From Amycolatopsis sp. NBC_00345 (GTDB lineage Bacteria; Actinomycetota; Actinomycetes; Mycobacteriales; Pseudonocardiaceae), in the NCBI RefSeq assembly GCF_036116635.1, contig NZ_CP107995.1, forward strand, positions 5,766,001 through 5,830,000: a DNA stretch of 64,000 bases, in the 5' to 3' direction. Positions within the stretch are counted from its first letter, which is position 1, and the number at the start of each line of letters is the position of its first letter. Position numbers and translations under genes: made by a program. Positions 16,572-25,946 of the stretch are shown here, one piece after another. The notes under the pieces were generated by a model. It was not told the DNA's origin. It did not search any database and saw only the letters and a list, made by a program, of their open reading frames with translations.

Positions 16572-17023
16572 CCAGCCGTTCCTCCCACCTCATGGGCGCG
16601 GCCCCGATCTCCAGCGATCGCGGAATCACTGGAAAGGGTGGCGGCGTCGTCACCATCGGTACGTGTGAACGACGGAAGCTACCCGACCTAACCCGATCAG
16701 GCGAGCTGAACGGCGCATTGGGGCAAGTAGCCGTCACGAGCTGACGCGAACGGCACGGTTCGGCCGGGCACTCTCGCCGCGGCCGGCCGGCCGGCCGGAC
16801 CCGGAACCGGTTCCTCCACTCCGCCCGGGTGACGGCCCGCGGCAGGAAGCCGCTCATTCGCGACGCCTTGCCGGAACCGTGCCCCGGACGGGGTGAACGC
16901 CGTCCCCTGAAAATGCGCGGGCGATCACCGGTGAATAAGGGTGAACCGATTTCCTCGCCCAGTCGGGGGTATTCCGGCCGTACAGTTGCGCCCGATGGGC
17001 TGAATGAGGCAAGAATCGGACTC
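16572..17023. other. Intergenic region, 452 bp, divergent promoters
   Basis: No convincing gene lies here. It must hold the promoters of the substrate-binding lipoprotein (minus) and the anchored surface protein (plus). A short GGCC-rich tract near 16780-16797 is the only notable sequence. The surface-protein frame stays open upstream to 16829, but that extension is arginine-rich and precedes a clear signal peptide, so it was not taken as coding. Confidence 0.5.
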
Positions 17024-18592
17024 ATGCGCGCAAGGCGGTTCGCCTCGATCTCAGCCAGTGTCGCCGCCGCCGTGTGCGTGGTGGCCATTGTGGCCTCTCC
17101 CGGCGCGGCCGCCGCGCCGTTGCCGGGCGGGCTCGGCCCGTGCCTGGGAAGCGCGTGTCCCCATCCTTATCCACCAGTGAACAATGGCTCGTTCGCCGGC
17201 CGGGACGAAGGCATCAACGTTTTCGTCGGCGGTGACTTCCGGGTGGGTGGCGCGGCCGCGGAAGCCGAAGGAAAACTGGTGGCACTCGGCGATTTCGGGA
17301 TGGCGAAGCGACCTGGTGTGTCCTCTGTGTACAACATCGGCATCGTGGGCGCCGGTTCGCGGGTGCCGCCGCCCGACGGGTCGGATTTCCTGACCACCGG
17401 CGGCAACGTGACCATCGCCCCGGGGCAGCGGCTGCTCGCCGAAGACGGGGTCGTCCGGCACGCGGGAACCCTGACCGGGACCGTCAACGGCACGACGGTG
17501 GCCGACCCGGACGCGGCCAAGCCCTACCGCGACCTGCGCGCCCAGCTGAGCCAGGCCAGTAACTGCTACGCGCACCCGGACTCCGGCCCGCGGCCCGCCA
17601 CGGGCACGGCCCGCAACGAGGGGTACCGGACGCTGTTCACCGGCGACGGGAAGTCCCCGCTGCAGGTGTTCACTGTGGACTTCGACCTGACCGGGGCCGG
17701 CGGCGGAATGCAGGGCATCGAATTCCAGGACATCCCGGCCGGGGCGACCGTGCTGGTCAACCTGACCGGTGCCGCCCGCACGATCAACACCTACAGCGGC
17801 GACCCCGGCGACCAGGACCAGCTGAACACACTGCGGGAACAGCTCCTGTGGAACTTCCCGGACGCCACCAGCGTGCGGATCGCCGGGGGCGCGCAGTTCC
17901 AGGGCAGCGTGCTGGTCGGCAACCCGGGCAGCCTCTCGACGATCACCGCGTCCGGGATGAACGGCCGCTTCTTCACCACCGGCTCCCTGCTGCACACCTC
18001 GGAGGCCACCGGCGGCGGCGGGCAGGAACTCCACGCCTACCCGTTCGACGGCGACCTGCCCGACTGCACCACGGCGCCGACCACGACTCCCACGACCTCG
18101 ACCTCAAGCAGCACGACCTCCAGCAGCACGACGAGCAGCCCCACCACGAGCACGACACCGACCAGCTCGACGACTCCGACGAGCAGCACGAGCACCACCA
18201 CCAGCACGACCCCGACGACAAGCACCACGTCGTCCACTCCGACGTCCAGCACCACATCCAGCACGAGCACGACCAGCACGACGCCGACCACCAGCACCTC
18301 GTCCGCGACATCAAGCACCACGTCCAGCGCGACGCCGACCACGAACCCCACGTCCACGGCACCAAGCACCACATCCAGCACCACCACCCCCGGCCCAGGC
18401 GTGACCACCGGCACCACACCGGACCACCCGGTGGGCCCCGGAACCGGTCCGGGCGGCGGCCCCTCCGGCGACAAACCGCTGGCCTCGACCGGATCCGACC
18501 TCCGCGGCACGCTGACCGTCGGGGCTTTCCTGCTCACCCTCGGCGGCGCACTGGTGGCGTTGACAATCCGGCGTAAACGCCGCGAATCCTGA
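17024..18592 (+). CDS. Choice-of-anchor A family surface protein with Ser/Thr stalk and LAxTG sortase signal
   Basis: This is a 522-aa cell-wall protein. A signal peptide (RRFASISASVAAAVCVVAI) ends near GAAAA. A choice-of-anchor A / ice-binding-like adhesin domain follows in about 40-345 (NVFVGGDFRVGGAAAEAEGK, VLVNLTGAARTINTY, AQFQGSVLVGNPG). Residues about 346-465 are almost only Ser, Thr and Pro, a flexible stalk that could be glycosylated. The end is PLASTGSD, a hydrophobic helix and RRKRR: a class E-type LAxTG sorting signal. No sortase gene is in the window. The ribosome site before ATG 17024 is weak. The stalk DNA is a run of degenerate ACG/AGC codon repeats. Confidence 0.88.
   Translation: MRARRFASISASVAAAVCVVAIVASPGAAAAPLPGGLGPCLGSACPHPYPPVNNGSFAGRDEGINVFVGGDFRVGGAAAEAEGKLVALGDFGMAKRPGVSSVYNIGIVGAGSRVPPPDGSDFLTTGGNVTIAPGQRLLAEDGVVRHAGTLTGTVNGTTVADPDAAKPYRDLRAQLSQASNCYAHPDSGPRPATGTARNEGYRTLFTGDGKSPLQVFTVDFDLTGAGGGMQGIEFQDIPAGATVLVNLTGAARTINTYSGDPGDQDQLNTLREQLLWNFPDATSVRIAGGAQFQGSVLVGNPGSLSTITASGMNGRFFTTGSLLHTSEATGGGGQELHAYPFDGDLPDCTTAPTTTPTTSTSSSTTSSSTTSSPTTSTTPTSSTTPTSSTSTTTSTTPTTSTTSSTPTSSTTSSTSTTSTTPTTSTSSATSSTTSSATPTTNPTSTAPSTTSSTTTPGPGVTTGTTPDHPVGPGTGPGGGPSGDKPLASTGSDLRGTLTVGAFLLTLGGALVALTIRRKRRES
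18065..18400 (+). repeat. Low-complexity Ser/Thr codon repeat
   Basis: About 335 bp consist of shuffled ACC, ACG, AGC and TCG triplets that encode the stalk of the surface protein. The unit is irregular, so this is a degenerate microsatellite rather than a tandem array. It could change length by slippage or recombination while keeping frame. Confidence 0.75.
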
Positions 18593-18644
18593 TTCGCCCA
18601 GGCGGCAGCCCCCCAATCCGCTGAGGGACTGCTGTAATGGCCTG

Positions 18645-19196
18645 ATGAACCCGACGATTCGCCAGAATCTGGATGACATTCACGGGCCGGACAAAGCGGC
18701 CCAGAACCGCGCGTACGAGGCCGTCATCGCGGCCACGGACAGCTCCGTCGAGTGGGCGTACGACGTCTGGGACGAGGTCGTCACCGACTTGCGGCACAAG
18801 GACAATCACGTCCGCGCGATCGCTGCCCAGCTGCTGTGCAATCTGGCGAAGAGCGACCCGGAAGTGCGCATTACCTCCGACTTCCCGGCACTACTGAACG
18901 TGACCCGAGACGAGCGATTCGTGACAGCTCGTCACTGTCTCCAGTCACTGTGGAAGGTCGGCGTCGCCGGTCCGCCCCAGCAGAAAATCTGGCGCGAAGG
19001 CGTAGTCCTGCGCTTCACCGAATGTCGGACGGAGAAGAATTGGTCGTTGATTCGCTACGACATTCTCCAGAGCATGCGCAACGTCTACGACGTCACCCCG
19101 GACGACGGGATACGCACCGCGGCCCAAGAGCTGATCGACAGCGAAACCGACGACAAGTACCGCAAGAAGTACGCCAAGCCGTGGAAGGACGTCTGA
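18645..19196 (+). CDS. HEAT-repeat-like protein of unknown function
   Basis: This 183-aa soluble protein has repeated helical pairs (WAYDVWDEVVTDLRHKDNHV, RAIAAQLLCNLAKSDPEV, ARHCLQSLWKVG) resembling an ARM/HEAT scaffold. It ends in a charged DDKYRKKYAKPWKDV. No catalytic motif is visible. Its codon use is slightly less GC-rich than that of the neighbours. It is convergent with trpD, sharing a hairpin terminator that overlaps both stop codons. Confidence 0.65.
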   Translation: MNPTIRQNLDDIHGPDKAAQNRAYEAVIAATDSSVEWAYDVWDEVVTDLRHKDNHVRAIAAQLLCNLAKSDPEVRITSDFPALLNVTRDERFVTARHCLQSLWKVGVAGPPQQKIWREGVVLRFTECRTEKNWSLIRYDILQSMRNVYDVTPDDGIRTAAQELIDSETDDKYRKKYAKPWKDV

Positions 19197-19226
19197 CCAC
19201 CAGGCCGGGTCAGGGCTGGTGGTCAG
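19193..19226. terminator. Bidirectional hairpin between the HEAT-like gene and trpD
   Basis: CTGACCACCAG (19193-19203) pairs perfectly with CTGGTGGTCAG (19216-19226). The stem includes the stop codons of both convergent genes, so one structure can end both transcripts. Confidence 0.65.
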
Positions 19227-20281
19227 GCCAACGACGAGGCGAGCTTGATCCAACGGTCGAGCAGCCCGGCGGCGGCACCGCTGTCCACGGCGGCACGCGC
19301 CCGGTCCAGGCCGTCGGCGAAGGCGTCCTCGAAGGACGTCACACCCCCGCCGATCCCGCTGTGGGCGGCCAGGCCGCCGGCGGCGTTCGCGAGGACGGCG
19401 TCGCGCGCGGCTCCGGGCGCGCCGCTGAGCACGGTGTGGACGGCCTTCGCGTTGTACGCGGCGTCGCCGCCACGCAGCCCGTCCGGCTGTGGGCGGGCCA
19501 GGCCGAAGCGGACGGTGTCGAACGTGGTCCTGCGCACGTCACCGTCGGCAGAGGTCATCCACACATCGGTGGGCGCGGCGGTGGTGATCTCGTCCAGGCC
19601 GTCGTGGCCGTGCACCACCAGCGCGCTCGCGCCACGTTCGGCCAGCACGGCGGCCAGGACGGGGGCGAGCTGGACGTTGGAGCAGCCGACCAGCGCGGCA
19701 CCGGGGCGGGCGGGGTTGGTCAGCGGCGCGAGGTAGTTGATCGCGGTGGGCACGCCGAGGATGCGCCGGACCGGGGCCGCGTGTCTGAGGCCCAGGTGGA
19801 AGGCCGGGGCGAAGGTGAAGCCGATCCCGAGGTCGGTGACGCACCGGGCGACCTGCCCGGCGCTCAGCGTCAGCGGCAGGCCGAGGGCTTCCAGGACATC
19901 GGCGGAGCCGCTCTTGGACGAGACCGAGCGTCCGCCGTGCTTCACCACCGGAGCACCGGCGGCGGCCGTGACGATCGCGGCCATGGTGGAGATGTTCACC
20001 GTATGCGCGCCATCGCCACCGGTGCCGACGATGTCGACGACGCCGGACCCGTCGACCGGCAACGGCACCACCCGCGCCATCAGGGCATCGAGCAGGCCGC
20101 TGATCTCCGCGGCGGTCTCCCCCTTGGCGCGCAGCGCGACCAGCAGCCCCGCGAAGGCGACCGGCTCGTGGGCGTCGTTCATGACCTCGCCCATGGCCCA
20201 CCGGGTGTCGTCCGCGGTCAGGTCCTCACCGCGCAGGAGCGTGGCGAGAAGCTGGGGCCAGGTGCGGACGGGTGCGGTCAC
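19223..20281 (-). CDS. trpD: Anthranilate phosphoribosyltransferase
   Basis: This is a 352-aa enzyme of tryptophan synthesis, transferring phosphoribose from PRPP to anthranilate. Signatures are the PRPP-binding VGTGGDGAHTVNIST, KHGGRSVSSKSGSADVLEAL, FAPAFHLGLRHAAPVRRILG (family: FAPxxHPAM) and VVHGHDGLDEI. GTG at 20281 follows GAGGGG at a good distance. No other trp genes are nearby; isolated trpD genes are common in actinobacteria. The substitution at the HPAM position (HLGL) is worth noting but compatible with the family. Confidence 0.92.
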   Translation of the reverse strand: MTAPVRTWPQLLATLLRGEDLTADDTRWAMGEVMNDAHEPVAFAGLLVALRAKGETAAEISGLLDALMARVVPLPVDGSGVVDIVGTGGDGAHTVNISTMAAIVTAAAGAPVVKHGGRSVSSKSGSADVLEALGLPLTLSAGQVARCVTDLGIGFTFAPAFHLGLRHAAPVRRILGVPTAINYLAPLTNPARPGAALVGCSNVQLAPVLAAVLAERGASALVVHGHDGLDEITTAAPTDVWMTSADGDVRRTTFDTVRFGLARPQPDGLRGGDAAYNAKAVHTVLSGAPGAARDAVLANAAGGLAAHSGIGGGVTSFEDAFADGLDRARAAVDSGAAAGLLDRWIKLASSLA

Positions 20282-20545
20282 GGCGGTCCCCTCGATGCGG
20301 CCCCGGATCGCAGGCCGGGCCGGGCGTGTCTGCTTCGGACGCCCGAGCATAACGAGTGGCGGCCCCGTCACCGGCCTGGGTGCGCGGCCGCCGGCACCGC
20401 AGAACAGTGCCCGCTCGGAGTCACCCCGATCATCCACAATGGACACAATGGCGCTCGCCGGATCCGGCGAGCCGGTGACCACGTTTTCCTTAGCCGCTTG
20501 ACGAATCCCCCGTCGCCACGCGGCCGGTTTCGGCAGACTGGCCGC

Positions 20546-22453
20546 ATGACAAGTCTGACCGGCGAACTCGTGGTCGATGCCCATGCCCCGCAGGCCCCGG
20601 CGCTCGCCCCGGACGGGCGCCGCCTTTGCTACGTCCTGACCCCCACCAGCCGGACCGGCGACCACCTCGACACCGAGCTGTGGCTCGCCGAAACCGACGT
20701 CGGCACGGCCGCCGCACCACGCCGGCTGACCACCGGCACCGCGACGGAATCCCAGCCACGCTGGTCCCCGGACTCGGCCGCGGTGTTCTTCCTCTCCGAC
20801 CAGGCCCAGCGCGGCACCCCGCAGTTGCACCGGTTCACCGTCGCCGACGGCACGGTGACCACGCTGACCGGCTGGCGCGCCGGCCTCACCGGCCACCTCC
20901 CCCTCACCGACCCCAACCTGATCGCGCTGCTCGCGGAGCCCGAACCCACCGAGGAGGACGCGCGCCGCGCCCAGGACCGGGACGACGCCATCGTTGTCGG
21001 CGAGCGAGAAGCCCGCGCCCGGTTACGCCTGCTCGACCTGCGCACCGGCCAGGTGACGACTCCCGAGGTGTTCGCCGATCGGCACGTCGTCGAGCTGCGG
21101 CAACGCCCGGACGGCGGCCCGCTCGCCGTGCTCACCCAGTCCGGCGCTGACAACGACTACGGCCCGCGCACCGTCGAACTGCACCTGTTCGACCCGGTCA
21201 CCGGCGCGGGCGAGGACCTCGGGCCGGTCGAGGCGACAGCCGGTTCGCTGGCCTGGTGGCTGGCCGATGACGGCTGGCATCTCGGCTACGTCGCCCTCAC
21301 CCCGCCGGTGCTCCAGGCCGGCACCGCGGTCTTCGACCTGGCCCTGGACACCCGCGTCCGCCGTAACCGCACCGCCGGCCTGCCGATGTGCCCGGCCGAA
21401 CTGCACCAGACCGACGCGGCCCCCTTGGTCCTGTTCGCCGACGGGCTCGACACCACCCTGGCCCGGCTCGATCCCGACGGCCCGGTCGCGCTGGCCCGGC
21501 ACCCCGGCCGCCTCGACGGCCTCACCGCCACCCCGGCCGGCGACCGGATCGCGGTCCTCGCCGGTACCCGCTACCAGCCCGCGAACGTCCACATAGGACC
21601 GCCGGCAGGTCCGCTGCGCCGGCTCACCGACACCCGCCCGGAACTGCACGACGTCACCTTCGGCACCCAGCAACCATTGTCGTACCGCGCCGCCGACGGC
21701 CTTGACCTGGACGGCCTGCTCGTCCTGCCCGCCGGGAAAACCGCGTCCGACGGCCCGTTTCCACTGGTCACCGTCCCGCACGGCGGCCCGTACGGCCGTT
21801 ACACCGACAATTGCCAGCTGTCCTGGGCTCTCAGCGCGCAATGGCTGGCCACCGCCGGTTACGCGGTGTTCCTGCCCAACCCGCGCGGCGGCGAGGGCCA
21901 TGGCCACGAGTTCGCGGCCGGCGTGGCCGGCCGGGTCGGCCAGGAGGAGTGGACGGACGTCGAGAGCGGCATCGACCTGCTCATCGCCGAGGGCGTCGCC
22001 GACCCGGACCGGCTGGGCATCGCCGGCTGGAGCCACGGCGGGTTCATGGCGGCCTGGGCCGTCGGGCAGACCGGCCGGTTCCGCGCCGCGCTGGTGGGAG
22101 CCGGTATCGCCGACTGGGGCATGCTCGTCGCGACCGGCGAGTACGGCCAGTTCGAGGCCGCGCTCGGCGGCAGCAGCGGCTGGTCCGGCACCGGCCCGCA
22201 CCCGCACGACGCCGTCAGCCCGATCTCCTTCGCCGCCCGCATCCGCACCCCGGTGCTCATCCTGCACGGCGCCGAGGACACCAATGTGCCCATCAGCCAG
22301 GCCGAATACCTCCACCGCGCCCTTCGCCACTTCGGCGCCGAGCACGAGTACGTGATCTACCCGAGGGAGAACCACTCCATCCGGGAGCGTAACCACCAGC
22401 TCGACGTGCTGCGCCGTACCCGCGCCTGGTTCGACCGCTGGCTCCAGCCCTGA
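20546..22453 (+). CDS. S9-family (prolyl oligopeptidase / acylaminoacyl peptidase-type) serine peptidase
   Basis: This 635-aa protein has an N-terminal beta-propeller (about 1-375, repeats such as SQPRWSPDSAAVFFLSDQAQ) and a C-terminal alpha/beta-hydrolase domain. The predicted catalytic triad is Ser496 (GWSHGGF), Asp578 (GAEDTNVP) and His610 (RENHSI). VPHGGPYGRY gives the oxyanion loop. No signal peptide is seen, so it is probably cytoplasmic and trims oligopeptides. It is divergent from trpD (264-bp gap), and a GC palindrome downstream may be its terminator. Confidence 0.9.
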   Translation: MTSLTGELVVDAHAPQAPALAPDGRRLCYVLTPTSRTGDHLDTELWLAETDVGTAAAPRRLTTGTATESQPRWSPDSAAVFFLSDQAQRGTPQLHRFTVADGTVTTLTGWRAGLTGHLPLTDPNLIALLAEPEPTEEDARRAQDRDDAIVVGEREARARLRLLDLRTGQVTTPEVFADRHVVELRQRPDGGPLAVLTQSGADNDYGPRTVELHLFDPVTGAGEDLGPVEATAGSLAWWLADDGWHLGYVALTPPVLQAGTAVFDLALDTRVRRNRTAGLPMCPAELHQTDAAPLVLFADGLDTTLARLDPDGPVALARHPGRLDGLTATPAGDRIAVLAGTRYQPANVHIGPPAGPLRRLTDTRPELHDVTFGTQQPLSYRAADGLDLDGLLVLPAGKTASDGPFPLVTVPHGGPYGRYTDNCQLSWALSAQWLATAGYAVFLPNPRGGEGHGHEFAAGVAGRVGQEEWTDVESGIDLLIAEGVADPDRLGIAGWSHGGFMAAWAVGQTGRFRAALVGAGIADWGMLVATGEYGQFEAALGGSSGWSGTGPHPHDAVSPISFAARIRTPVLILHGAEDTNVPISQAEYLHRALRHFGAEHEYVIYPRENHSIRERNHQLDVLRRTRAWFDRWLQP

Positions 22454-22760
22454 CGCCGACCTGCGGAAAGGCGCGTCGCGGGGCCTGGCCGCATCCCCCG
22501 CGCGGGGGTTCGTGCTCAGCGCGCACGTCATACGTCCACGCGGCGGAGGTTCCACCGGCGTACCCGGTCGCGTCGTCGTCGCGCGGGCGGGTGCGGGGAT
22601 GAGGCGCCGGGCCCGCGTAGGGGGCGGGCCCGGCGCCAACCCCCATCCCTGCCGGTGTACGAACGGGCAGCCGACGTCCGGATCGGCAACCCCTCGGGCG
22701 ATCGGGCGTCTGGTCCAGTGAGTAGTTTGACGGGGAAAAGATCACGAAGAAGGGACGACA
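22454..22760. other. Intergenic region, 307 bp, with two hairpins
   Basis: No gene is supported here. The region holds a 14-bp GC palindrome (22495-22508) just after the peptidase stop and a longer hairpin (22603-22637). The last 100 bp should contain the promoter of the DUF4232 lipoprotein gene. Confidence 0.5.
22603..22637 (+). terminator. GC-rich hairpin, probable terminator
   Basis: GGCGCCGGGCCCGC (22603-22616) and its exact complement (22624-22637) form a 14-bp stem with a 7-nt loop. With the palindrome CCCCCGCGCGGGGG at 22495-22508 it probably ends the S9 peptidase transcript. Confidence 0.55.
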
Positions 22761-23444
22761 GTGGTGAAGCTGCGACAGGCAGGCGGGCGGGCGATTCTGC
22801 TCGCGACGGGGGCGCTCGCCGTGGCGGCGGTGGCCGCTTGCGGGGGAGGCAGCCAGACGGCGTCGGGCAGCTCTGCCGGCTCCACGCCCGCTGCGGCCCC
22901 GGAGACCAGCCAGGACCCGGCCGGAGCAGCCGGCGGGGGCCAGCCGGCCACCGCGAACGCGCCCCACAAGAGCGGCGCGTGCCGGGCCGCCGACCTGAAG
23001 GCCGCCTTGGGCCCGAAGCAGGAGGTGCCCACGGACGAGCAGGGTCAGCTCGGCGCCGCCGGCACGCACTACTCGGTCAACCTCGTGTGGACCAACAAAT
23101 CCGGCCAGGCGTGCACCATGCAGGGCTTCGGCGGGGTCGACGTGGCCGGCCCGGACCAGGGAGCGGCCGGCCGCCCGACGTACTCGCTGCCCCGCGCGGC
23201 CCTCACCCCGGACACGGTCAAGCTCGCGGCGGGCGGGACCGCGCACACCACGATCCGGTACATCGACCCGAGCGGCTCCCAGCCCGGCGCCGCTCAGCTG
23301 TGGACACCGACCCACCTGTCGGTGACTCCGCCGGACGAGACCACCCACATCTCCGTCCCGTGGACGGCCGGCACGCCGTTCTACCAGGACGCGGCGGACG
23401 GCGCCGTCGCCGCCAGCATCTCCCCCGTCCTCGGCGGCTCCTGA
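22761..23444 (+). CDS. DUF4232-type lipoprotein
   Basis: This 227-aa exported lipoprotein has signal peptide and lipobox VAAC with lipid-modified Cys27, then a low-complexity Gly/Ser/Pro linker to about residue 70. The DUF4232-like beta-sandwich runs about 73-215 (CRAADLKAALG, HYSVNLVWTNKSGQACTMQG, a Pro-rich VTPPDETTHIS). The function of the family is unknown. GTG at 22761 follows AGGGA. Confidence 0.8.
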   Translation: MVKLRQAGGRAILLATGALAVAAVAACGGGSQTASGSSAGSTPAAAPETSQDPAGAAGGGQPATANAPHKSGACRAADLKAALGPKQEVPTDEQGQLGAAGTHYSVNLVWTNKSGQACTMQGFGGVDVAGPDQGAAGRPTYSLPRAALTPDTVKLAAGGTAHTTIRYIDPSGSQPGAAQLWTPTHLSVTPPDETTHISVPWTAGTPFYQDAADGAVAASISPVLGGS

Positions 23445-23470
23445 GCCAGGCGCACGAAACCAGCTCCGGG

Positions 23471-24490
23471 TCAGTGCCGGCCCAGCGTCGCGATCAGTCC
23501 ACTGTAGATCCAGAACATCGGCTTCGGCCGGTAGTCGTCGGTCATCAGGCCGAAGTTGTCGAACGCGCTGGCGGACCCGGTGACGTCGTCCCGCAGGTCG
23601 AACATTTCGTAGCTGACCACGTTGTCGACCGTCCGATCCCGGTCCACGGCCAGGATTTCGGTGGTCAGCGCCTGCGCCTGGCGGGCCGGGCCGCGCTCGG
23701 CGGTGTCGGTGGACCAGCCGCTCTCCGAAACCCGGATCGGCACGTCCGCGCCGAGGCCGGCGATCGGCATCTCCTCGGTGCGCACCACCCGCAGGGTCTG
23801 GTCGATGAACCCGGCCAGGTCCGGGACGTCCGGGACGCCGGGCAGCCCGGAGCCCGGGTAGAGGTCGACCCCGACGAACCCGACCGAGCCGGCGAACTCC
23901 GCGCCCCCGAGCTTGGCCAGGTCCTGCCAGAACGCGGTGAACGGCTGGGTGAAGGCGACCTCGTCGAACCCGATCCGCAGCCGGTCGAACCGCTCCCGCA
24001 CGGCCGCCTGCTTGGCGGCGATCACACCCTGCACCAGCGCGGCGTCCCCGTTGGGCTGCGGCAGCACGTTCTGTTCCAGCGTCACCGAAATCGTGTCGGT
24101 GACCGGGCCGTAACGCTGGACGTCCTGCCGCACGCACGCCAGCCAGTCCGGCAGGCTCTCACCCGCGTAGCTGATCACCAGGTCGAGCCGCCGTCCCGGG
24201 GTGAGCAGCGGCATCTCGGCGTCGGGGAACGGGCTGCCGCAGCCGACGTAGTCGCGCAGCAGGAACGGCGAGTGCCCGGACTGCACTGTGGACAGTGCCG
24301 CGCCGATCTTCGCCGGGTCGTCGGGCTTGCCGGTGGTGGAGCCCCCGCCCGCGTAACCGCCGGGATAGATGCCGAAGGTCAGCGGCGGCACCGTCCGCGG
24401 CGCCGCGCTCGCGGCCCCGGGTGCCACCACGAGCACCCCGGCCGTGACCACGGCCACCGCTACCATTGTCAAGCTGCGTAATGGTTTCAT
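23471..24490 (-). CDS. Exported glycoside-hydrolase-like (TIM-barrel) protein
   Basis: This 339-aa protein has a signal peptide ending near GAASA. The mature part reads like a glycosidase barrel: LTFGIYPGGYAGGG, LDLVISYAGESLPDWLACV, RIGFDEVAFTQPFTAFWQDL (possible acid/base Glu), GFVGVDLYPGSGLPG and PIRVSESGWSTDTA (possible nucleophile Glu at a strand end), then SYEMFDLRDD. This pattern fits GH39/GH17-like clans, but the exact family could not be assigned. The polysaccharide lyase-like gene upstream is on the same strand. Confidence 0.6.
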   Translation of the reverse strand: MKPLRSLTMVAVAVVTAGVLVVAPGAASAAPRTVPPLTFGIYPGGYAGGGSTTGKPDDPAKIGAALSTVQSGHSPFLLRDYVGCGSPFPDAEMPLLTPGRRLDLVISYAGESLPDWLACVRQDVQRYGPVTDTISVTLEQNVLPQPNGDAALVQGVIAAKQAAVRERFDRLRIGFDEVAFTQPFTAFWQDLAKLGGAEFAGSVGFVGVDLYPGSGLPGVPDVPDLAGFIDQTLRVVRTEEMPIAGLGADVPIRVSESGWSTDTAERGPARQAQALTTEILAVDRDRTVDNVVSYEMFDLRDDVTGSASAFDNFGLMTDDYRPKPMFWIYSGLIATLGRH

Positions 24491-24582
24491 GGCCTGAGTA
24501 TCGGTAGCCGCGAGGGACGGCCGGGGTGACGGATGTCATTGCCGGACCACGGCATCCGTCAGGCTCGCCGCGGCCGGGCGGG

Positions 24583-25416
24583 CTACTTGCGGCTCGCCGT
24601 GTAGTTCCGGAACAGCAGGTAGGTGTCGACGATGTCCGAGGACGCGCTCTGCACCGACCGGTAGATGCCCCACTTGGGACGCACGTAGTCGCCCTGGTCG
24701 GGGATGTTCACCTCGGTCATGCTGCCCTGCGCGGCGATCGGGGCGGTGCTACCGGCGCCGTCGCGGATGAGGAAGGCCGCGGTGCCCTTGGCGCCGATCG
24801 TCAGCGTCCACTGCACGCTGACCCACTTGTCCCGCAACGGGGCCAGCTCGGCCGACGCGATGCTGGGCGAGCCGGAGTTGGCGTAGGCCCGCGCCGAGAT
24901 GAGTTCCTTGCCGCCGCTCCGGGTCAGGTCCAGCGTCACCCACGGCCCCGCGTTGGTCGAGGGCGTTTTGGTCTGGAAGATGTGCGTGAACTTGCTCGTG
25001 CCGTGCAGGGTGGACGGCAGGTACATGTCGTAGGCGATGGTCCAGGTCTCGCCGTCGTGCATCTTGAGCGCGGTGCCGTCCTGCACCATGCCCTTGACCT
25101 CGGTGCGCTGCCGGTCGCCGCCGCCGGTGGTGTCCCGGTCGTCGCGCCAGATGGCGAACCGGTAATGGTCACCCTCGGCGTAGACGTACTTGCGGTTCGG
25201 GTGGAGGTGGCCCCGGTCGGCCTCGACGCCCTCGAAGGCCTTCAGGCCGTCGGTGGCCGGCACCGGATGCCACAGCGCGGCCGCCTTCGGCGGGCGAGGT
25301 GCCGTGGCCGCGCCGGCCGGCTGCCCGAGCACGGCGGGCACGGCGACCGCGGCGACGGCCAGTGAGCGGAGCGCGGTCCGGCGGGGGAACGCGCGGGAAA
25401 ACGGGGAGTCCGACAT
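24583..25416 (-). CDS. Polysaccharide lyase-like protein (heparin lyase I fold), Tat-exported
   Basis: This 277-aa protein starts with FPRRTALRSLAVAAVAVPAV, a twin-arginine-like signal cut near PAGAA. The rest resembles the PF14099 polysaccharide-lyase jelly roll: YRFAIWRDDRDTTGGGDRQR followed by TEVKG, WTIAYDMYLP, FTHIFQTKTP and WGIYRS. Its expected role is binding or cleaving an extracellular polysaccharide. It precedes the glycosidase-like gene on the same strand (92-bp gap), which suggests a small exported carbohydrate-active unit. Confidence 0.75.
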   Translation of the reverse strand: MSDSPFSRAFPRRTALRSLAVAAVAVPAVLGQPAGAATAPRPPKAAALWHPVPATDGLKAFEGVEADRGHLHPNRKYVYAEGDHYRFAIWRDDRDTTGGGDRQRTEVKGMVQDGTALKMHDGETWTIAYDMYLPSTLHGTSKFTHIFQTKTPSTNAGPWVTLDLTRSGGKELISARAYANSGSPSIASAELAPLRDKWVSVQWTLTIGAKGTAAFLIRDGAGSTAPIAAQGSMTEVNIPDQGDYVRPKWGIYRSVQSASSDIVDTYLLFRNYTASRK

Positions 25417-25946
25417 GTCGGTGTGTCCTTCCTGGCTGCGGTGCGCAGGGGGTACACATCGGGCGGCGGGCGGAACCGGCCCGGCGACCGGAACATCCGA
25501 TGTCTTACGCTACGACGGTAGGGCCGAGCAGCCGGCCGTGTCAACGCGCCAACCCGGCGACCCAGGCCGCGCCGCCGAGCGGCGAAGCACGCCGGGCTGC
25601 CATCCGGCCTTGGATTTCTGTTCTCCAGCAAGGGATTCCATGACGTTTTGGCCAGACAAGACCACCATCACCCCGTAACGGGACCCGGCACGGATCGAGC
25701 GCCGGAACGAGTGGACGGGCAGCCAGGTGATCGGACCCCCGCCCGGCGGGAACCGGGACTTGGGAGACCTGGTCGCCAGACTTCGAAGACCGCGTCACCC
25801 GCGTCCGGAGTCACCACAAAAGCACTACCCAGAGCAGTGCCGGGTAACTTTGGGTGACAACCAGCGTGGTGTGGAGACGCCCGCCCACGAGTCACTAACG
25901 TAGGGATCCGCAGTACCGGCGCCGCGATCTCAGGGAGTAGTCAACC
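25417..25946. other. Intergenic region, 530 bp, upstream of dnaE
   Basis: No gene with plausible codon use or homology was found on either strand. It must contain the divergent promoters of the polysaccharide-lyase-like gene and dnaE. No repeat, hairpin series or tRNA was recognised. Confidence 0.5.

Noticed and set aside
18065..18400. CRISPR-like or tandem repeat array
   Set aside because: There are no constant repeats with unique spacers; the sequence is an in-frame Ser/Thr codon mixture inside the surface-protein gene.
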